NCBI RefSeq assembly: GCF_003853705.1
Contig: NZ_QTQI01000010.1
Span: 1 to 64,000, forward strand
Length of the DNA: 64,000 nucleotides
Reading direction: 5' to 3'
From: Burkholderia sp. Bp8992
GTDB lineage: Bacteria; Pseudomonadota; Gammaproteobacteria; Burkholderiales; Burkholderiaceae
Below, in pieces: positions 30,417 through 42,510 of the stretch. A program made the position numbers and the translations under genes. The notes under the pieces were generated by a model. It saw nothing but the letters and a program-made list of their open reading frames with translations. It did not search any database and was not told where the DNA came from. Within the stretch, counting starts at the first letter, position 1. Each line of letters starts with the position of its first letter.

Positions 30417-30493
30417 AGGGGAGTCGCCAAGTTGGTCAAGGCACCGGATTTTGATTCCGGCATGCGAGGGTTCGAGTCCTTCCTCCCCTGCCA
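30417..30493 (+). tRNA. tRNA-Gln (anticodon TTG)
   Basis: The 77-base cloverleaf has acceptor stem AGGGGAG/CTCCCCT. The anticodon stem is CCGGA/TCCGG with loop TTTTGAT, giving anticodon TTG. The T stem GAGGG/CCTTC surrounds TTCGAGT and an encoded CCA closes the gene. It lies between ispE and prs, as in other betaproteobacteria, and no integrase or repeated attachment site is beside it. Confidence 0.97.
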
Positions 30494-30537
30494 AAAATTT
30501 TCCCGCATTTCCCGCCCAAGCCTGAAGCAGGTGCACG

Positions 30538-31500
30538 ATGAGCAGCCACAGCCATGATGGCCTGATGGTCTTTACTGGCAACGCGAATCCCGCGCTCGCC
30601 CAGGAAGTCGTCAGTATCCTTGGTATTCCCCTCGGCAAAGCAATGGTCAGCCGTTTCTCCGACGGCGAAATCCAGGTCGAGATCCAGGAAAACGTGCGCG
30701 GCAAGGACGTCTTCGTCCTGCAATCCACGTGCGCACCGGCGAACGACAATCTGATGGAACTGATGATCATGGTCGATGCGCTGAAGCGCGCATCCGCCGG
30801 CCGGATCACCGCAGCCATCCCCTACTTCGGCTATGCCCGTCAGGATCGACGCCCGCGTTCGGCGCGCGTCGCGATCTCGGCGAAGGTCGTCGCGAACATG
30901 CTGGAAATCGCCGGCGTCGAGCGGATCATCACGATGGATCTGCACGCCGACCAGATTCAGGGCTTCTTCGACATCCCGGTCGACAACATCTACGCAACGC
31001 CGATCCTGCTGGGTGACCTGCGCAAGCAGAACTACTCGGATCTGCTCGTCGTGTCGCCGGACGTCGGCGGCGTGGTGCGTGCCCGGGCACTCGCGAAGCA
31101 GCTCAACTGCGATCTCGCGATCATCGACAAGCGTCGTCCGAAGGCGAACGTCGCCGAGGTGATGAACATCATCGGTGAAGTCGAAGGCCGCACCTGCGTG
31201 ATCATGGACGACATGGTCGATACGGCCGGCACGCTCTGCAAGGCCGCGCAAGTGCTGAAGGACCGCGGTGCGAAGCAGGTGTTCGCGTACGCGACGCACC
31301 CCGTGCTGTCGGGGGGCGCCGCAGATCGCATCGCAGCATCGGCACTCGACGAGCTGGTCGTCACCGATACGATCCCGCTGTCGGCCGAATCGCTGGCCTG
31401 CTCGAAGATCCGCTCGCTGACGAGCGCGAGCCTCCTGGCCGAGACGTTCTCGCGGATCCGCCGCGGCGATTCGGTGATGTCGCTGTTCGCGGAATCCTGA
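30538..31500 (+). CDS. prs: Ribose-phosphate pyrophosphokinase
   Basis: This 320-residue enzyme makes PRPP from ribose-5-phosphate and ATP for purine, pyrimidine, histidine and NAD synthesis. Typical class I motifs are [20 protein letters not shown] (about residues 40-59), the catalytic flexible loop [13 protein letters not shown] (about 100) and the PRPP loop [13 protein letters not shown] (about 221). The ATG at 30538 follows the tRNA-Gln gene by 44 bp. Two intrinsic terminators follow. apt in this window is a consumer of its product. Confidence 0.97.
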   Translation: MSSHSHDGLMVFTGNANPALAQEVVSILGIPLGKAMVSRFSDGEIQVEIQENVRGKDVFVLQSTCAPANDNLMELMIMVDALKRASAGRITAAIPYFGYARQDRRPRSARVAISAKVVANMLEIAGVERIITMDLHADQIQGFFDIPVDNIYATPILLGDLRKQNYSDLLVVSPDVGGVVRARALAKQLNCDLAIIDKRRPKANVAEVMNIIGEVEGRTCVIMDDMVDTAGTLCKAAQVLKDRGAKQVFAYATHPVLSGGAADRIAASALDELVVTDTIPLSAESLACSKIRSLTSASLLAETFSRIRRGDSVMSLFAES

Positions 31501-31530
31501 TCGCGAATCGACTGAACAAAGTATGCGCGG

Positions 31531-31558
31531 AAAGCGAAGCGGCGACGCTTCGCTTTTT
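31531..31558 (+). terminator. Terminator after prs
   Basis: AAAGCGAAGCG and CGCTTCGCTTT form a perfect 11-bp stem with a GCGA tetraloop and a T tail, 30 bp past the prs stop. Confidence 0.93.
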
Positions 31559-31600
31559 GCACAATCGGACGGGATAGACGAAACCCCGGCCGTTTCATCA

Positions 31601-31627
31601 GGGGCCGCCGTTTGACGGCCCCGTTTT
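31601..31627 (+). terminator. Second hairpin between prs and rplY
   Basis: GGGGCCG and CGGCCCC around an 8-base loop are followed by GTTTT. It lies 35 bp before the rplY start and could be a back-up terminator or a leader element of rplY. Confidence 0.65.
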
Positions 31628-31661
31628 ACTGCCTGGTCGCGGGCAGCCATTGGAGAATCAT

Positions 31662-32267
31662 ATGAAAGTCGTCGCTTTCGAGCGCCAAGAGCAAGGTACG
31701 GGTGCGAGCCGCCGCCTGCGCAACGCCGGTAAGACCACGGGTATCGTTTACGGTGGCGAAGCAGCCCCGCAAAAGATCGAACTCGATCACAACGCCCTGT
31801 GGCACGCCCTGAAGAAGGAAGCTTTCCACTCGTCGATCCTCGACCTCGAAGTGGCTGGCCAGTCGCAACAGGTCCTGCTGCGCGACGTGCAATACCACCC
31901 GTTCAAGCAACTGGTGCTGCACGTGGACTTCCAGCGCGTTGACGCGAAGAAGAAGCTGCACACGAAGGCTCCGCTGCACTTCCTGAACGCGGAAATCAGC
32001 CCGGCCGTGAAGCTGTCGAGCGCGATCGTTTCGCACGTCGCGACGGAAATCGAAATCGAGTGCCTGCCGGCTGACCTGCCGGAGTTCCTCGAAGTCGACC
32101 TGTCGAAGATCGAAGCCGGCCAATCGCTGCACGCGAAGGACATCACGCTGCCGAAGGGCGTCGCGCTGGTCGCGCACGTCGACGCGGAAAACCCGGTTGT
32201 CGCATCGGCGACGATCCCGGCTGGTGCCGTGTCGGACGCAGCTGAAGGCGAAACGCCGGCTGCCTAA
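31662..32267 (+). CDS. rplY: 50S ribosomal protein L25/CTC family
   Basis: This 201-residue protein is the long, two-domain CTC form of L25, which binds 5S rRNA with its N-terminal domain (about residues 1-92, [20 protein letters not shown]). It carries an extra C-terminal beta domain and an acidic Ala-rich tail. The ATG at 31662 follows TTGGAGAATCAT. Codon choice is strongly biased, as expected for a ribosomal protein. It lies between prs and pth, a conserved neighbourhood. Confidence 0.95.
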   Translation: MKVVAFERQEQGTGASRRLRNAGKTTGIVYGGEAAPQKIELDHNALWHALKKEAFHSSILDLEVAGQSQQVLLRDVQYHPFKQLVLHVDFQRVDAKKKLHTKAPLHFLNAEISPAVKLSSAIVSHVATEIEIECLPADLPEFLEVDLSKIEAGQSLHAKDITLPKGVALVAHVDAENPVVASATIPAGAVSDAAEGETPAA

Positions 32268-32315
32268 GCGGCTGCCTGCTCGCCCCATCGATCCGTTTCA
32301 CGAAACGGTCGAAGC

Positions 32316-32345
32316 AACCCGCCGCGGCTTGCCCGGCGGGTTTTT
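32316..32345 (+). terminator. Terminator after rplY
   Basis: AACCCGCCG pairs with CGGCGGGTT around a 9-base loop, followed by TTTTTC and a further T run. Confidence 0.88.
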
Positions 32346-32387
32346 CTTTTTCTGCGCCCAGGCGGCCGCTGCCGCCTTCGAAACGTC

Positions 32388-32987
32388 ATGATCAAACTGA
32401 TCGTCGGCCTCGGCAATCCCGGGGCGGAATACACCGCGACGCGCCACAACGCCGGCTTCTGGCTGATCGACCAGCTCGCCCGCGAAGCCGGTGCGACGCT
32501 GCGCGACGAACGCCGCTTCCACGGCTTCTACGCGAAAGCGCGCCTGCACGGCGAGGAAGTCCATCTGCTCGAGCCGCAGACCTACATGAACCGCTCCGGC
32601 CAGTCGGTCGTCGCGCTCGCGCAATTCTTCAAGATCCTGCCCGACCAGATCCTCGTCGCGCATGATGAGCTCGACCTGCCGCCCGGCACCGTGAAGCTGA
32701 AGCTCGGCGGCGGCAGCGGCGGCCACAACGGCCTGAAGGACATCACCGCGCACCTGTCGTCGCAGCAGTACTGGCGGCTGCGGATCGGCATCGGCCATCC
32801 GCGCGACCTGATTCCGGAAAGCGCGCGCGCCGGCGCGAAGCCCGACGTCGCGAACTTCGTGTTGAAGCCGCCGCGCCGCGAGGAGCAGGACGTGATCGAC
32901 GCATCGATCGAACGCGCGCTCGCCGTGATGCCGATGGTCGTCAAGGGCGAACTCGACCGCGCGACGATGCAGCTGCATCGCAACTGA
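32388..32987 (+). CDS. pth: Peptidyl-tRNA hydrolase
   Basis: This 199-residue enzyme recycles peptidyl-tRNAs dropped from ribosomes. Active-site residues are visible: Asn in GLGNPG (about 10), catalytic His in TRHNAGF (about 20), Asn in YMNRSG (about 67), Asp in AHDELDLP (about 93) and Asn in GGHNGLKD (about 114). The ATG at 32388 begins [12 protein letters not shown]. It lies just after the rplY terminator, so it may depend on read-through or a promoter in the short spacer. Confidence 0.97.
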   Translation: MIKLIVGLGNPGAEYTATRHNAGFWLIDQLAREAGATLRDERRFHGFYAKARLHGEEVHLLEPQTYMNRSGQSVVALAQFFKILPDQILVAHDELDLPPGTVKLKLGGGSGGHNGLKDITAHLSSQQYWRLRIGIGHPRDLIPESARAGAKPDVANFVLKPPRREEQDVIDASIERALAVMPMVVKGELDRATMQLHRN

Positions 32988-33082
32988 TCTCGGCTCGCAC
33001 CGGCCCGGTGCATCGGGCCGTCCGCCCCACCGCGACGCGCACATGCGGTAATCTCGACGTTTTGCCCGACAGGAGCCAAGCG

Positions 33083-34150
33083 GTGAGCCGTTACTGGAGC
33101 GACGTCGTTCAGCAACTCGTGCCTTACGTGCCGGGCGAGCAGCCCGCGCTCGCGCACCCCGTCAAGCTGAACACCAACGAGAATCCCTATCCGCCGTCGC
33201 CGCGCGTCGCCGCGGCGATCGCACGCGAACTCGGCACGACCGGCGACACGCTGCGCCGCTATCCGGACCCGGTCGCGCGGGCCCTGCGCGAGGCGGTCGC
33301 GGCCCATCACCGCATCGAGCCCGAGCAGGTATTCGTCGGCAACGGCTCCGACGAGGTGCTCGCGCACACGTTCCAGGCGCTGCTGAAGCACGACCGGCCG
33401 CTGCGCTTCCCGGACATCACGTACAGCTTCTATCCGACCTACGCGCGCCTGTACGGCGTCGAGACCACGATCGTGCCGCTCGCGGACGACTTCTCGATCC
33501 GCGTCGAAGACTATCTCGACGACGCCGGCGGCGTGCTGTTTCCGAACCCGAATGCGCCGACCGGGCGCGCGCTGCCGCTCGCGGACGTCGAGCGGATCGC
33601 GGCCGCGAATCCGTCATCGGTCGTCGTGATCGACGAGGCGTATGTCGACTTCGGCGCGCAGTCGGCGATTACGCTGATCGACCGTCATCCGAACCTGCTC
33701 GTCGTGCACACGACGTCGAAGGCGCGCTCGCTCGCGGGCATGCGCGTCGGCTTCGCGTTCGGCGATGCGGCGCTGATCGACGCGCTGAACCGCGTGAAGG
33801 ACAGCTTCAACTCCTATCCGCTCGACCGGCTCGCGCAGGTCGCCGCGCAGGCCGCGTATGAAGACACCGACTATTTCGACGCGACCTGCCGGCGCGTGGT
33901 CGACAGCCGGACGCGGCTCACGCACGCGCTCGACGCGCTCGGCTTCGACATCGTGCCGTCGGCCGCGAATTTCGTGTTCGCGCGCCATCCCGCGCACGAT
34001 GCGGGCACGATCGCGGCGAAGCTGAAGGAACGGGAAATTTTCGTGCGGCACTTCCGGCTGCCGAGGATCGACCAGCACCTGCGCATCACGGTCGGCACCG
34101 ATGCCGAATGCGATGCGCTCGTCGCGGCATTGCGCGAGCTGCTGGCCTGA
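33083..34150 (+). CDS. hisC: Histidinol-phosphate aminotransferase
   Basis: This 355-residue PLP-dependent class I/II aminotransferase has the substrate motif [15 protein letters not shown] near residue 28. The Asn/Asp/Tyr pocket is in [10 protein letters not shown] (about 193), and the Schiff-base Lys in [15 protein letters not shown] (about 217). It converts imidazole-acetol phosphate and glutamate to histidinol phosphate. The start is GTG at 33083 after AGGAG. It is outside any his operon, beside pth, so it may be a second copy with a broader substrate range. Confidence 0.92.
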   Translation: MSRYWSDVVQQLVPYVPGEQPALAHPVKLNTNENPYPPSPRVAAAIARELGTTGDTLRRYPDPVARALREAVAAHHRIEPEQVFVGNGSDEVLAHTFQALLKHDRPLRFPDITYSFYPTYARLYGVETTIVPLADDFSIRVEDYLDDAGGVLFPNPNAPTGRALPLADVERIAAANPSSVVVIDEAYVDFGAQSAITLIDRHPNLLVVHTTSKARSLAGMRVGFAFGDAALIDALNRVKDSFNSYPLDRLAQVAAQAAYEDTDYFDATCRRVVDSRTRLTHALDALGFDIVPSAANFVFARHPAHDAGTIAAKLKEREIFVRHFRLPRIDQHLRITVGTDAECDALVAALRELLA

Positions 34151-34232
34151 TACGGAAGAACCGGCGCCGGACGGCGCCGATTTGAAAGCGGAACGCGCGC
34201 TCGCCAGTCAACGGGCGCGCGTCACCGCCGGA

Positions 34233-34514
<282 letters not shown>

Positions 34515-34558
34515 TCAGGCCAACGGCCGGCTTCACGACGAAACCGGCCGGCGCCGCA

Positions 34559-35167
<609 letters not shown>

Positions 35168-35782
35168 TTATTCATCATTTTCGCGCCGCAGCAAATGATA
35201 GTGAACCGCCCCCGCCTTGCCGTGCTTCACCACCTGCCAGCCGTCGAGCGCGTCATGAGCGGCCGGGTCGAGTTCCGCCCCCGTTTCGACGTACAGCGCG
35301 CCGCCCGCCGCGACGAGCGGCGCCGCCAGCGCGATCGCGCGATCGAGCACGGCCGGTTCGCCGAACGGCGGATCGAGGAACACCACGTCGAACGCACCGG
35401 GCGTGAGCCCGGCCGCGAGCCGCAGCGCGTCGGCCTCGGCCACCTCGACCGAGCGCGCGCCGAGCTTGTCCTTGATCGCCCGCAGCTGCTGCGCGGCGCG
35501 CGGGTGGCGCTCGGCCATCACGACGCTCGCCGCGCCGCGCGACGCGGCCTCGAAGCCGAGCGCGCCGGTGCCCGCGAACAGGTCGAGGCAGCGGCGGCCT
35601 TCGAGATCCTGGCCGAGCCAGTTGAACAGCGTCTCGCGCACGCGATCGGGCGTCGGCCGCAGGCCGTCGAGATCGAGCACCGCGAGCGGCGTGCGCTTCC
35701 AGTCGCCGCCGATGATGCGGATCGTGTGCGGCTTGCCGCGGGCAGGAGGGGCCGCCGGGCGGCCGGAAGAGGAACGGGACAT
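35168..35782 (-). CDS. rsmD: 16S rRNA (guanine-966-N2)-methyltransferase
   Basis: This 204-residue SAM-dependent enzyme methylates G966 of 16S rRNA. It has an N-terminal RIIGGDWKRTPL, SAM motif I CLDLFAGTGALGFEA (about residue 65) and the catalytic motif IV FLDPPFGEP (about 133). The ATG at 35780-35782 gives MSRSSSGRPAAPPARGKPHTI, with a short disordered N-terminus. It is divergent from ftsY, as in many proteobacteria where rsmD and ftsY are neighbours. Confidence 0.95.
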   Translation of the reverse strand: MSRSSSGRPAAPPARGKPHTIRIIGGDWKRTPLAVLDLDGLRPTPDRVRETLFNWLGQDLEGRRCLDLFAGTGALGFEAASRGAASVVMAERHPRAAQQLRAIKDKLGARSVEVAEADALRLAAGLTPGAFDVVFLDPPFGEPAVLDRAIALAAPLVAAGGALYVETGAELDPAAHDALDGWQVVKHGKAGAVHYHLLRRENDE

Positions 35783-35999
35783 ACGGAATATCGACGACGG
35801 AGGGACCGGGCGCGCGCAGGGGCGCACCGCCAAACAGGCGCACGTTACCACAGCGGCGGCGCGCACTGACGCGGGCGCCACGCCGCACTGATAAAATGCA
35901 CGGTTTCGGCCGCCGTGCGCCGCGCCCGCGCGAACGCAGAACGGCCCGTCCAGCGCCCCGCTCTTCTCGGCGGGCCTGCCCTCTTCCCGACGTCAGACC

Positions 36000-37154
36000 A
36001 TGTTCAGTTTCTTCAAACGATTCAAGAAATCGCAGGAGCCCGATCCGGCGGAATCGCAATCGGCCGACGCGCAGCAAGCGGACGAATCGTCCGACGCGCC
36101 CGCGCTCGAGGCCCCGCCCGCGGCCGAGGTGCCGCAGGCGCCCGCGCAACCGGCCGCACCGGCCGTCGTGATGACGGTCACGCCGACCAACGACGGCCGC
36201 GACGAAGTCGTCGAGACGGTCGAGATCGTCCCGCCGCCGCTGCAGGATGCCTCCGCGAAGAAGTCGTGGCTCGCGCGCCTGAAAACGGGGCTCGCGAAGA
36301 CGGGCTCGAGCATCACCGGCGTCTTCGTCAACACGAAGATCGACGAGGACCTGTACGAGGAGCTCGAAACCGCGCTGCTGATGTCCGACGCGGGCGTCGA
36401 TGCGACCGAGTACCTGCTCGGCGCGCTGCGCGAAAAGGTGCGCACGGGCCGGCTGACCGACCCGCAGCAGGTGAAGGACGCACTGCACGACCTGCTCGTC
36501 GAGCTGCTGGCGCCACTCGAGAAATCGCTGATGCTCGGCCGCGCGCAGCCGCTCGTCATGATGATCACCGGCGTGAACGGCGCGGGCAAGACGACCAGCA
36601 TCGGCAAGCTCGCGAAGCATCTGCAGAGCTTCGACCAGTCGGTGCTGCTGGCCGCGGGCGACACGTTCCGCGCGGCCGCACGCGAACAGCTCGCGGTCTG
36701 GGGCGAGCGCAACAACGTGACGGTCGTGCAGCAGGAAAGCGGCGATCCGGCCGCGGTGATCTTCGATGCCGTCAGCGCCGCGCGCGCGCGCAAGATCGAC
36801 GTGATGATGGCCGACACGGCCGGCCGCCTGCCGACGCAGCTTCACCTGATGGAAGAGCTGAAGAAGGTGAAGCGCGTGATCTCGAAGGCGCACGACGGCG
36901 CGCCGCACGAAGTGCTGCTGGTAATCGACGCGAACACCGGCCAGAACGCGCTCACGCAGGTAAAGGCGTTCGACGACGCACTCGGCCTCACGGGCCTGAT
37001 CGTCACGAAGCTCGACGGCACCGCGAAGGGCGGGATCCTCGCCGCGATCGCGCGGCAACGCCCGGTACCCGTCTACTTCATCGGCGTCGGCGAAAAGGTC
37101 GAGGACCTGCAGCCGTTCAGCGCGGTGGAATTCGCGGACGCGCTGCTCGGCTGA
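36000..37154 (+). CDS. ftsY: Signal recognition particle receptor FtsY
   Basis: This 384-residue GTPase receives SRP-ribosome complexes at the inner membrane. A basic/aromatic start (MFSFFKRFKKS) and an acidic Glu/Ala/Pro-rich A domain (to about residue 85) precede the NG domain. The latter has G1 [15 protein letters not shown] (about 193), DTAGRLPTQ and TKLDGTAKGG. The start ATG is at 36000. The A domain is shorter than in E. coli FtsY, which is usual for this group. A strong terminator follows. Confidence 0.97.
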   Translation: MFSFFKRFKKSQEPDPAESQSADAQQADESSDAPALEAPPAAEVPQAPAQPAAPAVVMTVTPTNDGRDEVVETVEIVPPPLQDASAKKSWLARLKTGLAKTGSSITGVFVNTKIDEDLYEELETALLMSDAGVDATEYLLGALREKVRTGRLTDPQQVKDALHDLLVELLAPLEKSLMLGRAQPLVMMITGVNGAGKTTSIGKLAKHLQSFDQSVLLAAGDTFRAAAREQLAVWGERNNVTVVQQESGDPAAVIFDAVSAARARKIDVMMADTAGRLPTQLHLMEELKKVKRVISKAHDGAPHEVLLVIDANTGQNALTQVKAFDDALGLTGLIVTKLDGTAKGGILAAIARQRPVPVYFIGVGEKVEDLQPFSAVEFADALLG

Positions 37155-37177
37155 ACCTCGCCGGCACGCATCGCACG

Positions 37178-37200
37178 GGGCGCCTTCGGGCGCCCTTTTT
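37178..37200 (+). terminator. Terminator after ftsY
   Basis: GGGCGCC and GGCGCCC with a TTCG tetraloop are followed by five T residues. Confidence 0.93.
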
Positions 37201-37239
37201 CATGCGCGCCCGCTCACGCTCGCAGCGGGCGCGCCGTGC

Positions 37240-37884
37240 TCATTCCGCGTCGGGCTGCACGCCGGGTTCAGCGGCCTTGAACGCGTCGAGCGTCGCGGCA
37301 TGGTCGACGATCCGCTGGATCGTCGGAAAGCGCGTGGTATCGATCGAGAAGCGGTTCGCGTTGAACACCTGCGGCACGAGGCACACGTCGGCGAGCGTCG
37401 GCGTGTCGCCGAAGCACAGCTTGCCGGTGCGCGGATCGCCCGCGAGACGCGTCTCGAGCGTCTCGAAGCCGGCCTCGATCCAGTGCCGGTACCACGCGTT
37501 CTTCGCGTCCTCGGGCACCTTCAGCGTGTGCTTCAGGTACTTCAGCACGCGCAGGTTGTTGAGCGGATGGATTTCGCACGCGATCTGCAGCGCGACGGCG
37601 CGGACATACGCGCGGTCGACCGGCTGCTTCGGCAGCAGCGCGGGCTCGGGATGGGTTTCCTCGAGATATTCGATGATCGCGAGCGACTGCTGCAGCGTCG
37701 CGTCGTCGTCGATCAGCGTCGGCACGACCGCGTCCGGATTCAGCGCGCGGTACGCATCCTTCAATTGCTCGCCGCCGTCGCGCAGCATGTGCACGGGGAC
37801 ATAGTCGAACGGCAGCTGCTTCAGGTTCAGGGCAATCCGCACGCGGTACGACGCGGAACTGCGGAAATAGCTGTAGAGCTTCAT
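37240..37884 (-). CDS. maiA: Maleylacetoacetate isomerase (zeta-class GST)
   Basis: This 214-residue protein has a GST N-terminal thioredoxin-like domain starting MKLYSYFRSSASYRVRIALN and a helical C-terminal domain (QIACEIHPLNNLRVLKYL and GDTPTLADVCLVPQ). It isomerises maleylacetoacetate to fumarylacetoacetate in tyrosine or homogentisate breakdown, using glutathione. The zeta motif normally reads SSC; here it is SSA, so the usual Cys is missing, as in several bacterial members. No other tyrosine-catabolism gene is beside it, so a related isomerase role (for example with maleylpyruvate) cannot be excluded. Confidence 0.85.
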   Translation of the reverse strand: MKLYSYFRSSASYRVRIALNLKQLPFDYVPVHMLRDGGEQLKDAYRALNPDAVVPTLIDDDATLQQSLAIIEYLEETHPEPALLPKQPVDRAYVRAVALQIACEIHPLNNLRVLKYLKHTLKVPEDAKNAWYRHWIEAGFETLETRLAGDPRTGKLCFGDTPTLADVCLVPQVFNANRFSIDTTRFPTIQRIVDHAATLDAFKAAEPGVQPDAE

Positions 37885-38062
37885 GGGATGTCTCTCGTGG
37901 TCGTATTCGGCCGGCAACGGCACGGGCGCGGCGCAGCCGGCGCGCGCACCGCCGGGACCCAGAGTGTAGCGCGGCACGATGCGCGCCTGCGCCCGTGCGA
38001 TACTCGGGCATTCCTCACCGCTCACCGCGCGGCCCGATGCGGGCCGACCGCTCCACGTACCG

Positions 38063-39037
38063 ATGACCGCTTCCCACGATCCCGCCACCGCTCCGTTCCC
38101 GTGCGCCCGCTTCATCAAGGAAATCGGCCGCGGCCCGAACGGCGCGCGCGCGCTGTCCGCCGAGGACACGTTCGAGCTCTATCGCGCGATGCTCGACGCG
38201 CGCGTGTCGGACGTCGAACTCGGCGCGATCCTGATCGCCTACCGGCTGAAGGGCGAATCCGCCGACGAGCTGGCCGCGATGCTCGCCGCCGCGCAGGCCT
38301 CGTTCGAGCCCGTGCACGTGCAGGACGCCGCGTTCCGCCCGGTGGCGATCCCCAGCTACAACGGTGCGCGCAAGCAGCCGAACCTCGTGCCGCTGCTCGC
38401 GCTGCTGCTCGCGCGCGAAGGCGTGCCGGTGCTCGTGCACGGCGTGGCGCGCGACCCGGGCCGCGTGACGAGCGCCGAGATCTTCTCCGCGCTGTCGCTC
38501 GCGCCGTCGACGTCGCACGATGCGATCGAGGACATGCTCGCCGAGCGCCGCGTCGCGTTCGCGTCGATCGAAGTCCTGGCGCCGCGCATCGCACGCCTGC
38601 TGTCGATGCGCAGCGTGCTCGGCGTACGCAACTCGACGCACACGCTCGTGAAGATCCTGCAGCCGTTCGCGCCGGCAGGCCTGCGGCTCGTCAACTACAC
38701 GCATCCGCCGTACCGCGACAGCCTCGCGCAGCTGTTCCGCGATCATCCGGACGCCGCGCTCGGCGGCGCGCTGCTCGCGCGCGGCACCGAGGGCGAAGCC
38801 GTCGCCGACACGCGGCGCCAGGTGCAGGTCGACTGGCTGCACGACGGCGTGTGCGACACGCTGATCGAGGCCGAACGTTCGTCGACCGACGCGCCGCCCG
38901 TCGCGCTGCCCGAATCGCGCGATGCAGCGACCACGGCCGCGTGGACGGACGCCGTGCTGCGCGGCGAGGTGCCGGTGCCGGACACGGTCGCGCGGCAGGT
39001 CACGACGATCGTGCAGATCGCCCGTATCGCGCGCTGA
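38063..39037 (+). CDS. ybiB: DNA-binding protein YbiB (TrpD2 family)
   Basis: This 324-residue protein resembles anthranilate phosphoribosyltransferase in fold (N-terminal helical domain, LSAEDTFELYRAMLDARVSDVELGAILIAYRLKGE) but lacks the PRPP-binding residues. The TrpD2/YbiB family binds nucleic acids non-specifically through a basic groove. In E. coli ybiB lies with dinG under SOS control; no LexA box is seen here. The ATG at 38063 gives MTASHDPATAPFPCARFIKEIG. It is divergent from maiA and precedes the leuA leader. Confidence 0.85.
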   Translation: MTASHDPATAPFPCARFIKEIGRGPNGARALSAEDTFELYRAMLDARVSDVELGAILIAYRLKGESADELAAMLAAAQASFEPVHVQDAAFRPVAIPSYNGARKQPNLVPLLALLLAREGVPVLVHGVARDPGRVTSAEIFSALSLAPSTSHDAIEDMLAERRVAFASIEVLAPRIARLLSMRSVLGVRNSTHTLVKILQPFAPAGLRLVNYTHPPYRDSLAQLFRDHPDAALGGALLARGTEGEAVADTRRQVQVDWLHDGVCDTLIEAERSSTDAPPVALPESRDAATTAAWTDAVLRGEVPVPDTVARQVTTIVQIARIAR

Positions 39038-39074
39038 CGGCACGGGCGGCGACCCGCCCCTTTATCCCGACCAT

Positions 39075-39102
39075 TTGACACACTGCCGCATCCTGGCATA
39101 GA
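39075..39102 (+). promoter_or_regulatory. Promoter of the leu leader-leuA transcript
   Basis: TTGACA (39075-39080), a 16-base spacer and CATAGA (39097-39102) make a good sigma-70 promoter. Predicted initiation near 39109 is only a few bases before the leader-peptide ATG at 39112. Confidence 0.7.
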
Positions 39103-39146
39103 GTGGTCGCCATGCGTTCCTTTCCGAACACCCTCCGAATTACCTC

Positions 39147-41067
<1,921 letters not shown>

Positions 41068-41153
41068 CGGCCGGCATCGACTCAGGGTTTCAAACGTCAG
41101 CGAGCGGGGCGTGACCGCCCGTGCGCCGCGCGATCCGCGCCGCACGGGCCAGC

Positions 41154-41176
41154 AAAAAGCGGCCCAGAAGGCCGCT
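41154..41176 (-). terminator. Terminator of the DUF4440 gene
   Basis: AGCGGCC and GGCCGCT form a 7-bp stem with a 5-base loop; on the minus strand it is followed by TTTTT. A further GCCCGTGCG inverted pair lies just to the left (41117-41149), between it and leuA. Confidence 0.85.
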
Positions 41177-41211
41177 CGATCGGGAGACACGAAAAGGAGC
41201 GCGACGCGCGC

Positions 41212-41595
41212 TCATGTCTCGGTTGCGCACCGCGTCGCCTGCCACGCGAGCAGGCACCAGCGCCCCTGCTCCTCGGTATGGACGGACGTATAGGCAATCG
41301 GAAATACCAGGCCGCCGTTGTTCGTTTCCATCTCGATCAACGCGCGCCCGGTGACGACGCAGGTTTCGCCGCCGGCCGGCAGCACGTCCTGCGACTGGAT
41401 CTCGATCTGGCGGTAGCGGCGGCGGCCGGCGACGATGGCATCGATGAACTGCTGCTTGGTTTCGCGTTTGCCGTTGGTGTGTACGAAGAACACCTTGTCC
41501 GACAGCAGCGCGTCGAGCGCCTCGCCGTCCCCGTCCACCATCGCCCGGAACCGATCGCGCTCGAGCGCGCGGATCGCATCGACCACCTTCGCCAT
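41212..41595 (-). CDS. Nuclear transport factor 2-like protein (DUF4440)
   Basis: This 127-residue protein has the SnoaL/NTF2-like cone fold of the DUF4440 family: an N-terminal helix pair (AIRALERDRFRAMVDGDGEALDALLSDKVFFVHTNG) and a curved sheet ending WCLLAWQATR. Such proteins include isomerases, dehydratases and ligand-binding subunits, and no function can be assigned. The ATG at 41593-41595 follows GAGGAG. The pagL and rpoH genes are to the right. Confidence 0.82.
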   Translation of the reverse strand: MAKVVDAIRALERDRFRAMVDGDGEALDALLSDKVFFVHTNGKRETKQQFIDAIVAGRRRYRQIEIQSQDVLPAGGETCVVTGRALIEMETNNGGLVFPIAYTSVHTEEQGRWCLLAWQATRCATET

Positions 41596-41640
41596 CGCCT
41601 GACTCCTCGGCAACGCGCCCGCCGTGCGCGGGCGTGCGGA

Positions 41641-42210
41641 TCAGAAGTTGTACTGCACGTAGAACTGGTGGAAATTTATACCAGGATTCGGCTCTTTGAT
41701 ACCCGCGTTAGACACATGTTCAAAACGGTAGCCGACCTGATACTGTTGCCGTTGGCCGAACTGCACGCCGACGCCCGCGGTCGGTGCGAACTGAAACGCG
41801 GTCGACAGCGAGAAATTGTTCGAAATCGTCGGATGAGTCAGGAGCCGGACGCCACCGCCGGCCTCGATGAACGGGCGAACCTCCCCCGCGCTCCTGATGA
41901 AGCGGAACATCGGCGTGACGCCGAATTCGCCGATGCTGCTGTGGACGTTGCCGCCCGTGTGCCAGTAGCCGACGTGCCCTTCGACGACGAACGCGAAGTG
42001 CCAGCCGCCGACCTGCCACCAGTTCCAGCCCGGATCCCACACGACACCGAGATCGCCCTTGTCGATCCCGCGGCGATCCGAAAACCCGCCGCCCGCCTGG
42101 ATCCCCCATCGATCCGCGAACGCCGCGCCCGATCCGCCCAGAAGTGACGCCGCCAGCAACGCATGCAGCGCAAGCCGGCTGCGGGGTCGGCGATTCTTCT
42201 TGTTGTTCAT
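41641..42210 (-). CDS. pagL: Lipid A 3-O-deacylase (PagL)
   Basis: This 189-residue protein has a signal peptide (about residues 1-32, ending AAFA-DR) and an eight-stranded outer-membrane barrel rich in aromatic residues, ending in Phe. The catalytic pair lies in FEHVSNAG near residue 167 (His and Ser, two apart) with a downstream acidic residue (KEPNPG). PagL removes the 3-position acyl chain of lipid A, softening innate recognition and altering permeability. The ATG at 42208-42210 follows GGAG. It is divergent from rpoH across a 361-bp spacer; some codons are lower in G+C than the surroundings. Confidence 0.9.
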   Translation of the reverse strand: MNNKKNRRPRSRLALHALLAASLLGGSGAAFADRWGIQAGGGFSDRRGIDKGDLGVVWDPGWNWWQVGGWHFAFVVEGHVGYWHTGGNVHSSIGEFGVTPMFRFIRSAGEVRPFIEAGGGVRLLTHPTISNNFSLSTAFQFAPTAGVGVQFGQRQQYQVGYRFEHVSNAGIKEPNPGINFHQFYVQYNF

Positions 42211-42483
42211 TCTGACACTCCAACTTTTTGGGTTGAATGGAGCCGGCCGCGACGGCCTGGCCCGAGCGAACTGAATGGTATGGTAAAGGACTTTTCGGAT
42301 CGGCATCACGAAGCGAAATGGCTTCCTTCCAAAACGACAAAAATCGAAATCGTCTACCGATTACCATCAGAAACAACGGCTTACGGAACTTCGCGCCCCA
42401 CCCCGTGTCGCAGATTAGACTATCGATTCGACTTCCTTGATAGAAAAATCGGGAACTCGGATGCCCCCGCCCGCTCTAAGGAA

Positions 42484-42510
42484 TTAGCACTCGTCTTGCG
42501 GGAGTGCTAA
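42484..42510 (+). promoter_or_regulatory. CIRCE operator (HrcA binding site) upstream of rpoH
   Basis: TTAGCACTC, nine bases, GAGTGCTAA: a perfect match to the CIRCE consensus. It overlaps a TAAGAT -10-like hexamer (42508-42513) with TTAGCA as a possible -35 (18-base spacer), so HrcA binding would block transcription of rpoH, which starts 62 bp downstream. The remaining spacer 42211-42483 shows no gene; a TTGATA hexamer at 42437-42442 may belong to another promoter. Confidence 0.95.

Noticed and set aside
30361-30540. Integration site at the tRNA-Gln gene
   Set aside because: No integrase, no repeated tRNA 3' end nearby, and the flanking gene order is the normal one for the group.
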